Positions 27,515-35,984 of a DNA stretch of 64,000 nucleotides are shown in pieces. The stretch comes from Streptomyces sp. AP-93. Lineage in GTDB: Bacteria > Actinomycetota > Actinomycetes > Streptomycetales > Streptomycetaceae. The notes beneath the pieces are model-generated. The model saw only the letters and a list, made by a program, of their open reading frames with translations. It was not told the DNA's origin and searched no databases. The stretch spans positions 62,001 through 126,000 of the forward strand of contig NZ_JALGBX010000020.1 of the NCBI RefSeq assembly GCF_022808175.1. Direction: 5' to 3'. How positions within the stretch are numbered: the first letter of the stretch is position 1; the number at the start of each line of letters is the position of its first letter. The translations under genes and the position numbers were made by a program.

Positions 27515-29011
27515 ATGGCAAACGGGCGAGTGGTCCAGACGGCGGACAGAATGATCGGCAGCCGCCAGCTCGCGGCTCTGCTCCCGGCGGAGGTACTGGC
27601 CCGCCCCGGCTACCGGTCCCTGGCCGACGCCGTCCGCACCCTGATCCTCGACGGCCGGATCGCCCTGCACGTGCGCCTGCCCGCCGAACGCGAGCTCGCC
27701 GAGGCGGTCGGCGCCAGCCGGGCCACCGTCACCGGCGCCTACGACCTCCTGCGCGAGAGCGGCTACGTCCGCAGCCGCCGCGGTTCTGGCACCTGGACCG
27801 AGCTCCCCGAAGGCCACCGTCCGGTCGGCGCGCACGCCCTCGTCGGCGCCGGCGGCTACGGCGCCGACGGCGACCCCGGCATCGACCTCGCCATCGCCGC
27901 CATGGGCGCCCCCGAGGACAGCCTCACCGCCGCGGTGGCCTGGGCCGCGCCCAGGCTCCCGGCCTTCGCCCGCAGCCCCGGCTACCACCCCTTCGGGCTG
28001 CCCGACCTGCGGACCGCCATCGCCGAGCGGTTCACCCGGCGGGGACTGGCGACCCGTCCGGAGCAGATCCTCGTCACGGCGGGCGCGCAGCAGGCGTTCG
28101 CGCTGGTGGTGAGCCTGCTGTGCCGGCCCGGGGACCGGGTGATGACCGAGAACCCGACCTACGCCAACGCCCTGGACGCCCTGCGGCACGCGCGGCTGCG
28201 CACCGGATCGATCGCTGTCTCCGACGCGGGCTGGGACCTGGAGATCGCCGAGTCCGCGCTGCGCCAGACCGTGCCGAGGCTCGCCTACGTGATCCCCGAC
28301 TTCCACAACCCGACGGGCGCGCTGATGCCGGAGGAGCAGCGGCTGCGGCTGCTGGCGGCGACCCGGCGGACCGGGACCTGGCTGGTGGTCGACGAGACCA
28401 TCGCCGACATCGCGCTCGACGTGCCGGCGCCCGCCCCGCTGGCCTCGCTCGCGCCGAAGGGCGGGGCCGGCGGAGCCGATCACGTGATGACCATCGGCTC
28501 GCTGAGCAAGACGCACTGGGGCGGGCTGCGGGTCGGATGGATCCGGGCCACCGCCAAGATGATCACGGAGCTCACGGCGGTACGGGTGGCGGCCGACATG
28601 ACCGGCTCGGTCCTGGACCAGTTGGTGGCGCTGCCCCTGATGGAGGGGCTGGAGCGGACGCTGCCCGCCCGGCTGGAGCAGCTGCGCGGGCAGCGGGCGG
28701 CGCTGATCGCCTCGCTGGAGCGGCACACGCCGGAGTGGTCCTGGCAGGTGCCGCCGGGCGGGCTCTCGCTCTGGGTGGACCTGGGGGAGCCGGTCAGCTC
28801 CGCGCTGGCCGACCGGGCGGCGGCGGCCGGGGTCAACATCGGGCGGGGCGCGCGGTTCGGGGTGGACCCCGGGACCTTCGAGCACCGGCTGAGGATCCCG
28901 TACACGCTGCCGGCGGAGCGGCTCGACGAGGGCGTACGGAGGCTGGCGGAGGCCTTCCACGGGGGCGTGCCGCTGCCTTCGGCGGTGGAGCGGCCGTACT
29001 GGGTCGCCTAG
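27515..29011 (+). CDS. MocR-type regulator (GntR HTH fused to aminotransferase fold)
   Basis: 498 residues. A GntR winged helix occupies residues 25-100 (LPAERELAEAVGASRATVTGAYDLLRESGYV). A class I aminotransferase domain with the PLP lysine in GSLSKTHWGGLRVGW follows; NPTYANALDA, DFHNPTGALMP and VDETIADI are standard cofactor-binding blocks. GGGGAGG precedes the ATG. Such proteins sense PLP or amino compounds and regulate divergent genes. Here the divergent genes are the small hypothetical and the NTP transferase. Confidence 0.92.
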   Translation: MANGRVVQTADRMIGSRQLAALLPAEVLARPGYRSLADAVRTLILDGRIALHVRLPAERELAEAVGASRATVTGAYDLLRESGYVRSRRGSGTWTELPEGHRPVGAHALVGAGGYGADGDPGIDLAIAAMGAPEDSLTAAVAWAAPRLPAFARSPGYHPFGLPDLRTAIAERFTRRGLATRPEQILVTAGAQQAFALVVSLLCRPGDRVMTENPTYANALDALRHARLRTGSIAVSDAGWDLEIAESALRQTVPRLAYVIPDFHNPTGALMPEEQRLRLLAATRRTGTWLVVDETIADIALDVPAPAPLASLAPKGGAGGADHVMTIGSLSKTHWGGLRVGWIRATAKMITELTAVRVAADMTGSVLDQLVALPLMEGLERTLPARLEQLRGQRAALIASLERHTPEWSWQVPPGGLSLWVDLGEPVSSALADRAAAAGVNIGRGARFGVDPGTFEHRLRIPYTLPAERLDEGVRRLAEAFHGGVPLPSAVERPYWVA

Positions 29012-29318
29012 CGGCGCCGGCCGGGTCTGCGCGGGCCGGCGGCCCCCGGCTCGCCCCCCCGGGCTCGGCCCGGGCGCGGGTGCGGGTGGTGTGCCCTGCG
29101 GGGCGAAGTCCCCTACCCGCCCTTCCGCCGTTCCCCGGGCGCTGCCCGGACCCCGGTCCTCAAACGCCGGACGGGCTGAGGAGGGGGCCCCGGGCGCTGC
29201 CCGAACCGAGGTTCTCAAACGCCGGACGGGCTGAGGAGGGGGCCCCGGGCGCTGCCCGGACCCCGCTGGGGCTCCGCCCCGGACCCCGGTCCTCGAACGC
29301 CGGACGGCTGGAATGTGC
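29012..29318. repeat. GC-rich intergenic repeat cluster
   Basis: No gene is seen in this gap. From 29132 to 29311 a unit of about 57 bases recurs: GGTCCTCAAACGCCGGACGG, then GCTGAGGAGGGGGCCCCGGG, then CGCTGCCCG. It ends with a partial copy. It also contains GGGGCTCCGCCCCGGACCCC, present too at about 17.07 kb, showing a shared dispersed Streptomyces intergenic repeat. Confidence 0.8.
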
Positions 29319-29954
29319 CTACGGCGTGCGGATCAGGCGGCGGGTTGCGGCTGTGGCCACTGCCGAGGTGCGGGAGTCGACGCCCAGTTTTGCGTAGATG
29401 TGGACCAGGTGGGATTTGACGGTGGCCTGGCTGAGGAAGAGCTGTTTGGAGATCTGCTGGTTCGACAGGCCGTCCGCGACCAGCTGGAGGACCTCCAGCT
29501 CGCGTTTGGTCAGGGCCTCCGCCGGGGTCCGCATGCGGTCCATCAGGCGCAGCGCCACCGCCGGGGCCAGGGCCGACTGGCCGGCCGCCGCGGTGCGGAC
29601 GGCCGCGGCCAGCTCCTCCGGCGGGGCGTCCTTGAGGAGGTAGCCCGAGGCGCCCGCCTCCACCGCCGCCAGGATGTCCGCGTCCGTGTCGTACGTGGTC
29701 AGGACCAGCACCCGGGGGGACGGGGACCCGGCCGTGATCAGGGCCGTGGCCGCCGAGCCGTGCATGCCGCCGCCGGGGCCGAACTGGAGGTCCATCAGGA
29801 CCACGTCGACCCCGGCCGAGCCGGCCAGCTCCACCGCCCGTTCCGCCGTCGCCGCCTCCGCCACCACCTCGAAGTCCGGCTCCGTGTCCAGCACCGCGCG
29901 CAGCCCGGCCCGGACCACCGGGTGGTCGTCGGCGAGGAGCAGCCGGATCGTCAT
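29319..29954 (-). CDS. NarL/FixJ-family response regulator
   Basis: 211 residues. The receiver domain has acidic residues ADD near position 9 and the phospho-acceptor aspartate in VVLMDLQFGPGGG near position 54. TT and the lysine in YLLKDA complete it. The LuxR-type HTH is at the C-terminus (LTKRELEVLQLVADGLSNQQISKQLFLSQATVKSHL). Its ATG overlaps the stop of the kinase gene (ATGA), so the two are coupled. The divergent ABC transporter is the likely target. Confidence 0.94.
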   Translation of the reverse strand: MTIRLLLADDHPVVRAGLRAVLDTEPDFEVVAEAATAERAVELAGSAGVDVVLMDLQFGPGGGMHGSAATALITAGSPSPRVLVLTTYDTDADILAAVEAGASGYLLKDAPPEELAAAVRTAAAGQSALAPAVALRLMDRMRTPAEALTKRELEVLQLVADGLSNQQISKQLFLSQATVKSHLVHIYAKLGVDSRTSAVATAATRRLIRTP

Positions 29955-31195
29955 GACAGGGCCTCCGCGGGCAGGGGAAGGGTGACGGCCACGGCGGTGC
30001 CCTGGCCCGGGGCGGATTCGACCGTGAACAGGCCGCTGAGGGTTTCGGCCCGCGACCGCATCGCCGGCAGGCCGAAGCCGCCGCCGTCCGAGGGGGCGGA
30101 GGAGGCCGCGCAGGGGTCGAAGCCCTTGCCGTCGTCGACGATGTCCAGGGTCACCGAGGAGTCCATGAAGGTCAGGGTGATCTCGGCGCGCCCGGCCCCC
30201 GCGTGCCGCACCACATTGGCCAGCGCCGACTGCGCGATCCGCAGCAGCGCCACCTCGTAGGGCGTGGGGAGGGAGCGCGCGGTGCCGCTCAGGGAGAAAC
30301 GGACCCGCGGGCCCGGCGCCCCCGAGCACAGCCGTTCCAGCGCGGCCGGCAGCGACCCGTGCTCCAGGTCCGGAGGCGTGAGGGCCCGTACGAAGCGCCG
30401 TGCCTCGGCGAGGTTCTCCTGGGCGGCCTCCCGGGCCCGGCCGATGTGCAGAAGGGCCGCCGAGCCGTCGGGCAGGCTGCGCTCCGCGGCCCGCAGGAGC
30501 AGCTGGATGGAGGACAGGCCCTGGGCGAGGGTGTCGTGGATCTCCCGGGCCAGGCGCTCCCGCTCCGCCAGGATCCCGGCGCTCCGCTCGGCCGCGGCCA
30601 GCTCGGCCCGGGTGGTGATGAGCTCCTCGATCAGCTCGCGGCGCCGCTCGCTCTCCCGGTACAGGGCCTGGTAGCCCAGTACGGTCGCCACCGCCACGGC
30701 GCCGCCCAGCAGCGGCCCGAGGAAGGCCCCCGGGGTCACCGCGCTGCTGTGCGCGAGGAAGCCTCCGATCGCCGCTGCCGCCGTCACCGCGACCGCGGCC
30801 ACGCCCCAGCGCAGCCGCAGCAGGTGCAGCTCCAGGAAGTACAGCGGGAAGGCGATCCACAGCCCGTCGGGGGAGACCACCAGCAGCGCGGCCCAGGCCG
30901 CGCACAATCCGGCCAGCCACACCGCCCCGGCGCGCGCCGAGCTGTGCACCGCGGGGGTCCGTACGCCCGCGACGTACACGGCGGCCAGTACCGCGCAGGC
31001 CGCGACCACCCAGCCCGCGCGCGGTGCAGAGTCGGCGACGGCCCGCCCGGCGGCGAGGGCGAGCAGGCCGAAGAGCAGGGCGTGCAGGCACAGCCGCAGG
31101 ACGCGGGAGACGGGGGTGAGGGTGCGGGCGCCGGGGCCACCGGGCGCGGGAGGCGGGGAGAGGGAAGCCGCGGGGGGCGGGAGGTGAGCAGTCAT
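29951..31195 (-). CDS. Membrane sensor histidine kinase (HisKA_3 type)
   Basis: 414 residues. Five or six hydrophobic segments fill residues 30-170 without a large extracellular domain, which suggests sensing in or at the membrane. The phospho-histidine is in ERERLAREIHDTLAQGLSSIQ, followed by the HATPase_c domain with NVVRHAGA and DDGKGFD. It is paired with the NarL-type regulator. The start ATG lacks a strong ribosome site; no better one is seen. Intramembrane-sensing kinases next to ABC exporters often report cell-envelope or peptide stress; that is inference here. Confidence 0.9.
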   Translation of the reverse strand: MTAHLPPPAASLSPPPAPGGPGARTLTPVSRVLRLCLHALLFGLLALAAGRAVADSAPRAGWVVAACAVLAAVYVAGVRTPAVHSSARAGAVWLAGLCAAWAALLVVSPDGLWIAFPLYFLELHLLRLRWGVAAVAVTAAAAIGGFLAHSSAVTPGAFLGPLLGGAVAVATVLGYQALYRESERRRELIEELITTRAELAAAERSAGILAERERLAREIHDTLAQGLSSIQLLLRAAERSLPDGSAALLHIGRAREAAQENLAEARRFVRALTPPDLEHGSLPAALERLCSGAPGPRVRFSLSGTARSLPTPYEVALLRIAQSALANVVRHAGAGRAEITLTFMDSSVTLDIVDDGKGFDPCAASSAPSDGGGFGLPAMRSRAETLSGLFTVESAPGQGTAVAVTLPLPAEALS

Positions 31196-31329
31196 GGCCT
31201 GACCAGCGTAAGTCCGGGTCCGCAGGCCCCGGTCAACCAAAGGATTGATGTCTTGGTGCGCCCTTCGATACGAGGATCTCTACTGTGGCGCGATGCCTTG
31301 TGTCCACGCGGAAGACCAAGGTGGGGAAC

Positions 31330-32421
31330 ATGTTCGTCGCATGGAGAGATCTACGGTTCGCCAAGGGCCGCTTCGCCCTGATGGGCTCGGTCGTACTGCT
31401 GATCACGCTGCTGGTCGGCCTGTTGTCCGGGCTCACCGCGGGCCTGGCCCGGGAGAACATCTCGGCCATCACCGGCCTGCCCGCCACCACCCGCCTCGCG
31501 TTCGCCGCGCCCGCCGGGGACCAGAAGGCCTCCTTCACCAACTCCCAGGTGCCCGAGAAGGCCTGGCTGGCCTGGCGGGAACAGCCGGGGGTGACCTCGG
31601 CGCAGCCGCTGGGCATCCGCACCACCAATGTCGTCTCGGGTGAGCGCACGGTGGCCGTGTCCCTCTTCGGCGTGGATCCGGCGGGCCCCCTCGCGCCCGG
31701 GGGGAGCGGGCTGACCCAGGGGCAGGTGGTCCTCACGGAGAAGGCCGCCAAGGAGCTCGGCGGGCTGACCGCGGGAGGCAGGCTCAGGGTCGGCCAGGTC
31801 GAGATGACCGTCGCCGCGGTCTCCGGCACCGCCGCCTACAGCCACACCCCGGTCGTCTGGATGGACCTCAACGACTGGCAGCGCGTCGGGAACCCCGGTA
31901 CCTCCATCGACACCCTCGCCACCGTCGTCGCCCTGGACGGGACGGGCGGCGTCGACTGGGCGGCCGGGGACAAGGCCTCCGGCACGCGGGCGCAGACCGT
32001 CGACGAGGCACTGACCGCGATCGGCTCGTACACCTCCGAGAACGGCTCCCTGCAGCTGATGCGCGGGTTCCTCTTCGCCATCTCGGCCCTGGTCATAGGA
32101 GCCTTCTTCACGGTGTGGACCATCCAGCGCAGCGGGGACATCGCCGTGCTGAAGGCACTGGGTGCCTCCACCCCGTACCTCCTCAAGGACGCCCTCGGGC
32201 AGGCCGTGGTGATGCTGGCGCTCGGCACCGGTGCGGGCACCGCGCTCGCGGCCGGCTTCGGAGCGCTGATCAGCGGCGGTGACGTGCCCTTCGTGCTCGA
32301 CGCCGCCACCGTGCTGGTGCCGGCCGCCGTCATGATCGCGCTCGGCGCGCTCGGCGCCGCCCTGTCCATCCGGCGGATCACCGCCGTAGACCCCCTGACC
32401 GCTCTCGGGAGCGCCCGATGA
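31330..32421 (+). CDS. ABC exporter permease, FtsX/MacB-like
   Basis: 363 residues. One membrane segment is near residue 20 (LMGSVVLLITLLVGLLSG), then an extracellular domain of about 200 residues, then three segments in an FtsX domain at the C-terminus ending in RRITAVDPLTALGSAR. This is the DevC/MacB-type layout. The start MFVAWRDL follows GGTGGGGA. Its stop overlaps the start of the ATPase gene (ATGA). The gene is divergent from the two-component system. Confidence 0.88.
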   Translation: MFVAWRDLRFAKGRFALMGSVVLLITLLVGLLSGLTAGLARENISAITGLPATTRLAFAAPAGDQKASFTNSQVPEKAWLAWREQPGVTSAQPLGIRTTNVVSGERTVAVSLFGVDPAGPLAPGGSGLTQGQVVLTEKAAKELGGLTAGGRLRVGQVEMTVAAVSGTAAYSHTPVVWMDLNDWQRVGNPGTSIDTLATVVALDGTGGVDWAAGDKASGTRAQTVDEALTAIGSYTSENGSLQLMRGFLFAISALVIGAFFTVWTIQRSGDIAVLKALGASTPYLLKDALGQAVVMLALGTGAGTALAAGFGALISGGDVPFVLDAATVLVPAAVMIALGALGAALSIRRITAVDPLTALGSAR

Positions 32422-33092
32422 CCCTGCTCGTGCACGACGTCACGCTCACCTACCCGGACGGCGACGGCCGCCTCACCGCACTGGACGCGGTCGGCCTGGA
32501 GGTGCCGGCCGGCACCCTGACGGCGGTGGTCGGTCCCTCCGGTTCCGGGAAGTCCAGCCTGCTGGCGGTGGCCGCCACCCTCGTCACGCCCGACGCGGGA
32601 CGGGTGGTCGTGGCCGGGCAGGACACCTCGTTGCTCGGCGCGGGCGAGAAGTCGGCGCTGCGCCGGGAGAAGATCGGCATCGTCTTCCAGCAGCCGAACC
32701 TGCTGGCCTCGCTCACCGCCGCCGAACAGCTCCAGGTGATGGCCCACCTCTCCGGCCGGCCCGCGCGGGCCGTACGCCGGCGGGCCCTGGAGCTGCTGGA
32801 CGCGGTGGGGCTGGCCGACAAGGCCGACAAGCGGCCGCACCAGCTCTCCGGGGGGCAGCGCCAGCGGATCAACATCGCCCGCGCCCTGATGAACGAGCCC
32901 GCCGTGCTGCTGGTCGACGAGCCCACCAGCGCCCTCGACCACGAGCGCGGCGCCGCGATCCTGGACCTGCTGGTCACCCTCACCCGGGAGCGCTCCACGG
33001 CCACCGTGCTGGTCACCCACGACCACGCGCACCTGGAGCGGATGGACCGCACGGCGACCATGGCCGACGGCCGCCTCACCTGCTCGGTCTAG
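32418..33092 (+). CDS. ABC exporter ATP-binding protein (LolD/MacB-type)
   Basis: 224 residues. Walker A GPSGSGKSS is near residue 38, the signature LSGGQRQR near residue 142 and Walker B VLLVDEPTSALD near residue 162, followed by the H-loop THDHAH. The Q-loop VFQQPNLLASLT is typical of MacB/LolD subfamily ATPases paired with FtsX-type permeases, here the gene directly upstream. The transported compound is unknown. Confidence 0.94.
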   Translation: MTLLVHDVTLTYPDGDGRLTALDAVGLEVPAGTLTAVVGPSGSGKSSLLAVAATLVTPDAGRVVVAGQDTSLLGAGEKSALRREKIGIVFQQPNLLASLTAAEQLQVMAHLSGRPARAVRRRALELLDAVGLADKADKRPHQLSGGQRQRINIARALMNEPAVLLVDEPTSALDHERGAAILDLLVTLTRERSTATVLVTHDHAHLERMDRTATMADGRLTCSV

Positions 33093-33101
33093 GGCCTGGC
33101 C

Positions 33102-34619
33102 CTAGGGCCTGTCGTCCTGGTCGGGCCGTGCCGAGGGCGCCAGGTAGGCGAGGTGGCCGCCCGGACCCGGGAAGTCCGGCAGGGGGAGCGGGCGCCAGCC
33201 CCGTGCCCACTCCGGCGGCCGCGCCCCGCCCGCCACCAGCACCGCTGTCGGCAGTGTGCGGGCGAGGGCGGCGAGCCCGTCGGGAGTGATGCTGCCGTCG
33301 TGGCCCCCGTAGACCTGGCGCGAGGAGCACCCGGCGCGGAACGCCACCCGGACGGCCTCCTCGCCGCTGACCACGCAGGGCGGCCGTAGCCCCTGGCGGT
33401 GGAGTTCGGCGGCCACCGCGGCGAACGCGGTCCGGTTGGCCCTGCTGCGCGCCGCCAGCGTGGCGGTGACCGCGAGCTGGAGCGCGAGGTGCGCGGCCAG
33501 GGCCAGGCAGAGCGCGCCGAGGGCCAGGGGGCGGGTACGGGCCCAGGCGAGCATCCGGGCGAGGCAGAGGGCGACGGGGAGGGCCAGCAGGGCGTACGCG
33601 GGGAGCAGGAAGCGGGGCGCCGCGTATCCGACGAACAGCAGGTACGGCGACGCCAGGCAGACCGCGGCGGCCGTGGGTACGAGGAGCAGGCGCAGCCGCC
33701 CCGTCCGGTACGCGGTGAGGAGCCCGCCCGCGGTGAGCAGCGGCAGCGCGAACCACCACAGCGCGGTGACGGGCCGGGACCAGGGCACGTCGCACGGGCG
33801 GCAGAGCGTACGGCCGCCCAGGGCGCGCAGGTGGTCGCCGAAGGCCGGGTTCCAGCCGAGGCCGCCCTGGATCTCGCCGGCGCGGTGCAGCCGGGTGAGG
33901 AGGCCCCCGTAGCGGAGCTCGGCCTCGACGACCCACTCGGCGCCGCCGAGCAGCGCCCCCACCGCCAGCGCCGCGAGCAGCACGGGCCGCCGCCCGGCAC
34001 GGACGGCCGGCACCGCGCACGCCAGGGGCAGGACGAGCCAGAACGCGTCGGAGGGGCGCATGAGCGCGGCGAGGCCGATCCCGGCGGCGAGACCGGCGAG
34101 GGCGACGCGGTCGGCGGGATCGCGGGCGGCCCGCAGGAAGCAGCCGACGGACAGCAGCGCTCCGAAGGCCACCCAGAGGTTGGGCATGGCCTGGGGGCCG
34201 TAGGACAGGGCCGTCCACAGACCGGCGAAGAGTGCCCCGGCCAGGGCGAGCACCGGCGCGGGGAGCAGCCGCCGCCAAGCCCAGAGGGAGAGCAGGAGCG
34301 CCGCCGCGGACAGCAGGGCCAAGTAGATCCGCAGGGCGGTGACGGACGGGGTGAGGGCCGCGACGGGGGCGACGAGGAGGGTGATTCCCCGGGCCCTCGG
34401 GGCGCTGAAGAACGCGGCGGGGGCGTCGCGCGCGACCTGGCTGACGTACACGGTCTCGTCCCAGCCGAGTCCGGTGCCCGGTACGGCCAGCAGCAGTTGG
34501 GCGACCGCGTACGCGGCGGCGACGGGGGCCAGCCACACGAGATCGCGCCGCCGCCCCGCACGGGGCTCCGGCAGGACATCGGGCGGGCTCGGCGCCGTGG
34601 CGGGGTTCGGGGCGGCCAT
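33102..34619 (-). CDS. GT-C-fold integral membrane glycosyltransferase-like protein
   Basis: 505 residues with ten or more hydrophobic segments. The first loop after TM1 carries PGTGLGWDETVYVSQVARD, the acidic DE motif of GT-C enzymes (ArnT/PMT-like, GT39/83 group) that use polyprenyl-phosphate sugars. A soluble domain of about 80 residues follows the last membrane segment. The start follows GAGGTCCGCCC. Donor and acceptor are unknown. Its 3' end is nine bases from the converging ABC gene. Confidence 0.72.
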   Translation of the reverse strand: MAAPNPATAPSPPDVLPEPRAGRRRDLVWLAPVAAAYAVAQLLLAVPGTGLGWDETVYVSQVARDAPAAFFSAPRARGITLLVAPVAALTPSVTALRIYLALLSAAALLLSLWAWRRLLPAPVLALAGALFAGLWTALSYGPQAMPNLWVAFGALLSVGCFLRAARDPADRVALAGLAAGIGLAALMRPSDAFWLVLPLACAVPAVRAGRRPVLLAALAVGALLGGAEWVVEAELRYGGLLTRLHRAGEIQGGLGWNPAFGDHLRALGGRTLCRPCDVPWSRPVTALWWFALPLLTAGGLLTAYRTGRLRLLLVPTAAAVCLASPYLLFVGYAAPRFLLPAYALLALPVALCLARMLAWARTRPLALGALCLALAAHLALQLAVTATLAARSRANRTAFAAVAAELHRQGLRPPCVVSGEEAVRVAFRAGCSSRQVYGGHDGSITPDGLAALARTLPTAVLVAGGARPPEWARGWRPLPLPDFPGPGGHLAYLAPSARPDQDDRP

Positions 34620-34791
34620 GGGCGGACCTCGGGGCGGGAGACGGGGCGGTCGGCCACCACGCTGCCCCGCCGGGGCGCACCCCGCCATCGGGGCCCCGCA
34701 GTCGGCCCAGCGCCGGCCCCGCACGGCTGCGGGAAAGCCCCGGCCCCGGGCGGCCCCCCGCCCCGGCCGCCGCGCGCCCGGGGAGTGCGCG

Positions 34792-34829
34792 AGAGCCCGG
34801 CGCCCCCACTGGAGGGGGCGCCGGGCTCT
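34792..34829 (-). terminator. allR terminator
   Basis: A perfect 16-bp stem, AGAGCCCGGCGCCCCC/GGGGGCGCCGGGCTCT, with loop ACTGGA lies about 27 bases beyond the allR stop. The rest of the 236-base gap upstream of the glycosyltransferase shows no other feature. Confidence 0.85.
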
Positions 34830-34855
34830 TTCCGCGTCTACCGCCCGGCCAGGGC

Positions 34856-35656
34856 CTACGCCGGGTTCTGGCTCTGCAGGGCCACCGACAGCTCGGCCGC
34901 GACGCCCTGGAGGATCGGCACGAAGGACTCGGCCACCGCCTCGGTCACCCGGCCGGCCGGGCCGGAGATGGAGATCGCGGCGGCGGTCGGCGAGTTCGGC
35001 ACGGAGACCGCGAGGCAGCGGACTCCTATTTCCTGCTCGTTGTCGTCGACGGCGTAGCCCACCCGGCGGACCACCTCCAGGGCGTCCAGGAAGCCCTCGG
35101 GGGTGGTGATGGTCTTCTCGGTCGCGGCGGGCATCCCGGTGCGCGAGAGCAGGGCCCTGACCTCGTCCGCGGGGGTGTAGGCGAGCAGCGCCTTGCCCAC
35201 GCCCGTGGAGTGCGGCAGCACGCGGCGGCCGACCTCGGTGAACATGCGCATGGAGTGCTTGGACGGCACCTGGGCGACGTAGACGATCTCGTCTCCGTCG
35301 AGCAGGGCCATGTTCGCGGTCTCGCCGGTCTCCTCCACCAGGCGTGCCAGGTAGGGGCGGGCCCAGGTGCCCAGCAGCCGCGACGCGGACTCGCCGAGGC
35401 GGATCAGCCGGGGTCCGAGGGAGTACCGTCGGTTGGGCTGCTGCCGGACGTAGCCGCACGCCACGAGGGTGCGCATGAGGCGATGGATGGTGGGCAGCGG
35501 CAGACCGCTGGCGGCGGAGAGCTCGCTGAGGCCGACTTCGCCTCCGGCATCGGCCATGCGTTCGAGCAGATCGAAGGCGCGCTCAAGGGACTGGACGCCA
35601 CCGCTGGCGGTGGGCTTGGTGGAGGCGTCGGTGGTGCTGGCGCTGGACGTCGGCAC
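34856..35656 (-). CDS. allR: IclR-family repressor of allantoin genes (AllR-like)
   Basis: 266 residues. The winged helix is at residues 20-75 (SLERAFDLLERMADAGGEVGLSELSAASGLPLPTIHRLMRTL). The IclR effector domain follows, with LLDGDEIVYVAQVPS, PHSTGVGKALLA and VDDNEQEIGVRCLAVSVPN. It is divergent from allantoinase-allantoicase, exactly as AllR is in S. coelicolor, where it represses the allantoin pathway. A GTG start after AAAGGA was chosen; a TTG ten codons upstream is the alternative. Proposed to bind the TTCYR-N5-YRGAA palindromes across the window. Confidence 0.9.
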   Translation of the reverse strand: MPTSSASTTDASTKPTASGGVQSLERAFDLLERMADAGGEVGLSELSAASGLPLPTIHRLMRTLVACGYVRQQPNRRYSLGPRLIRLGESASRLLGTWARPYLARLVEETGETANMALLDGDEIVYVAQVPSKHSMRMFTEVGRRVLPHSTGVGKALLAYTPADEVRALLSRTGMPAATEKTITTPEGFLDALEVVRRVGYAVDDNEQEIGVRCLAVSVPNSPTAAAISISGPAGRVTEAVAESFVPILQGVAAELSVALQSQNPA

Positions 35657-35821
35657 GGGCGCGGTCCTTTCGGTGCTGGCAGGCAAGCAAGCAGCCTACC
35701 GGTCGGTCTGCGTCGGCCCTAGAGCCGGGGCAATGCCGTCCCCGCCGGTCAGAGGCGGTTTGTCCTGGTGGCGGACGTCCTCGGGAAGTTGCCCGTCCGG
35801 TTCCCGGTGGCGGTAGCTACA

Positions 35822-35966
35822 TTCTGCATAGCGAAATCTTAATTCCATCCTGTGGAAACCTCCAATTGCGATACGCCACCGTCAGTGGTCCGTCCGGGCG
35901 CTCTTGACTGCTTCCGGATCGACGTGAAGACTCCGTCAACAGAACGTTGAATTTCGCTCTGTGGAA
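35822..35966. promoter_or_regulatory. allR/allB divergent promoter operators
   Basis: TTCTG-CATAG-CGAAA (35822-35836) and TTCCA-TCCTG-TGGAA (35843-35857) are 21 bp apart centre to centre. TTTCG-CTCTG-TGGAA (35952-35966) is close to allB. TCAACA-GAA-CGTTGA (35936-35950) is a one-mismatch copy of the urate-operon palindrome. They fill the 328-base divergent region. Confidence 0.65.
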
Positions 35967-35984
35967 GTAGATGGGGAGGTTCCG

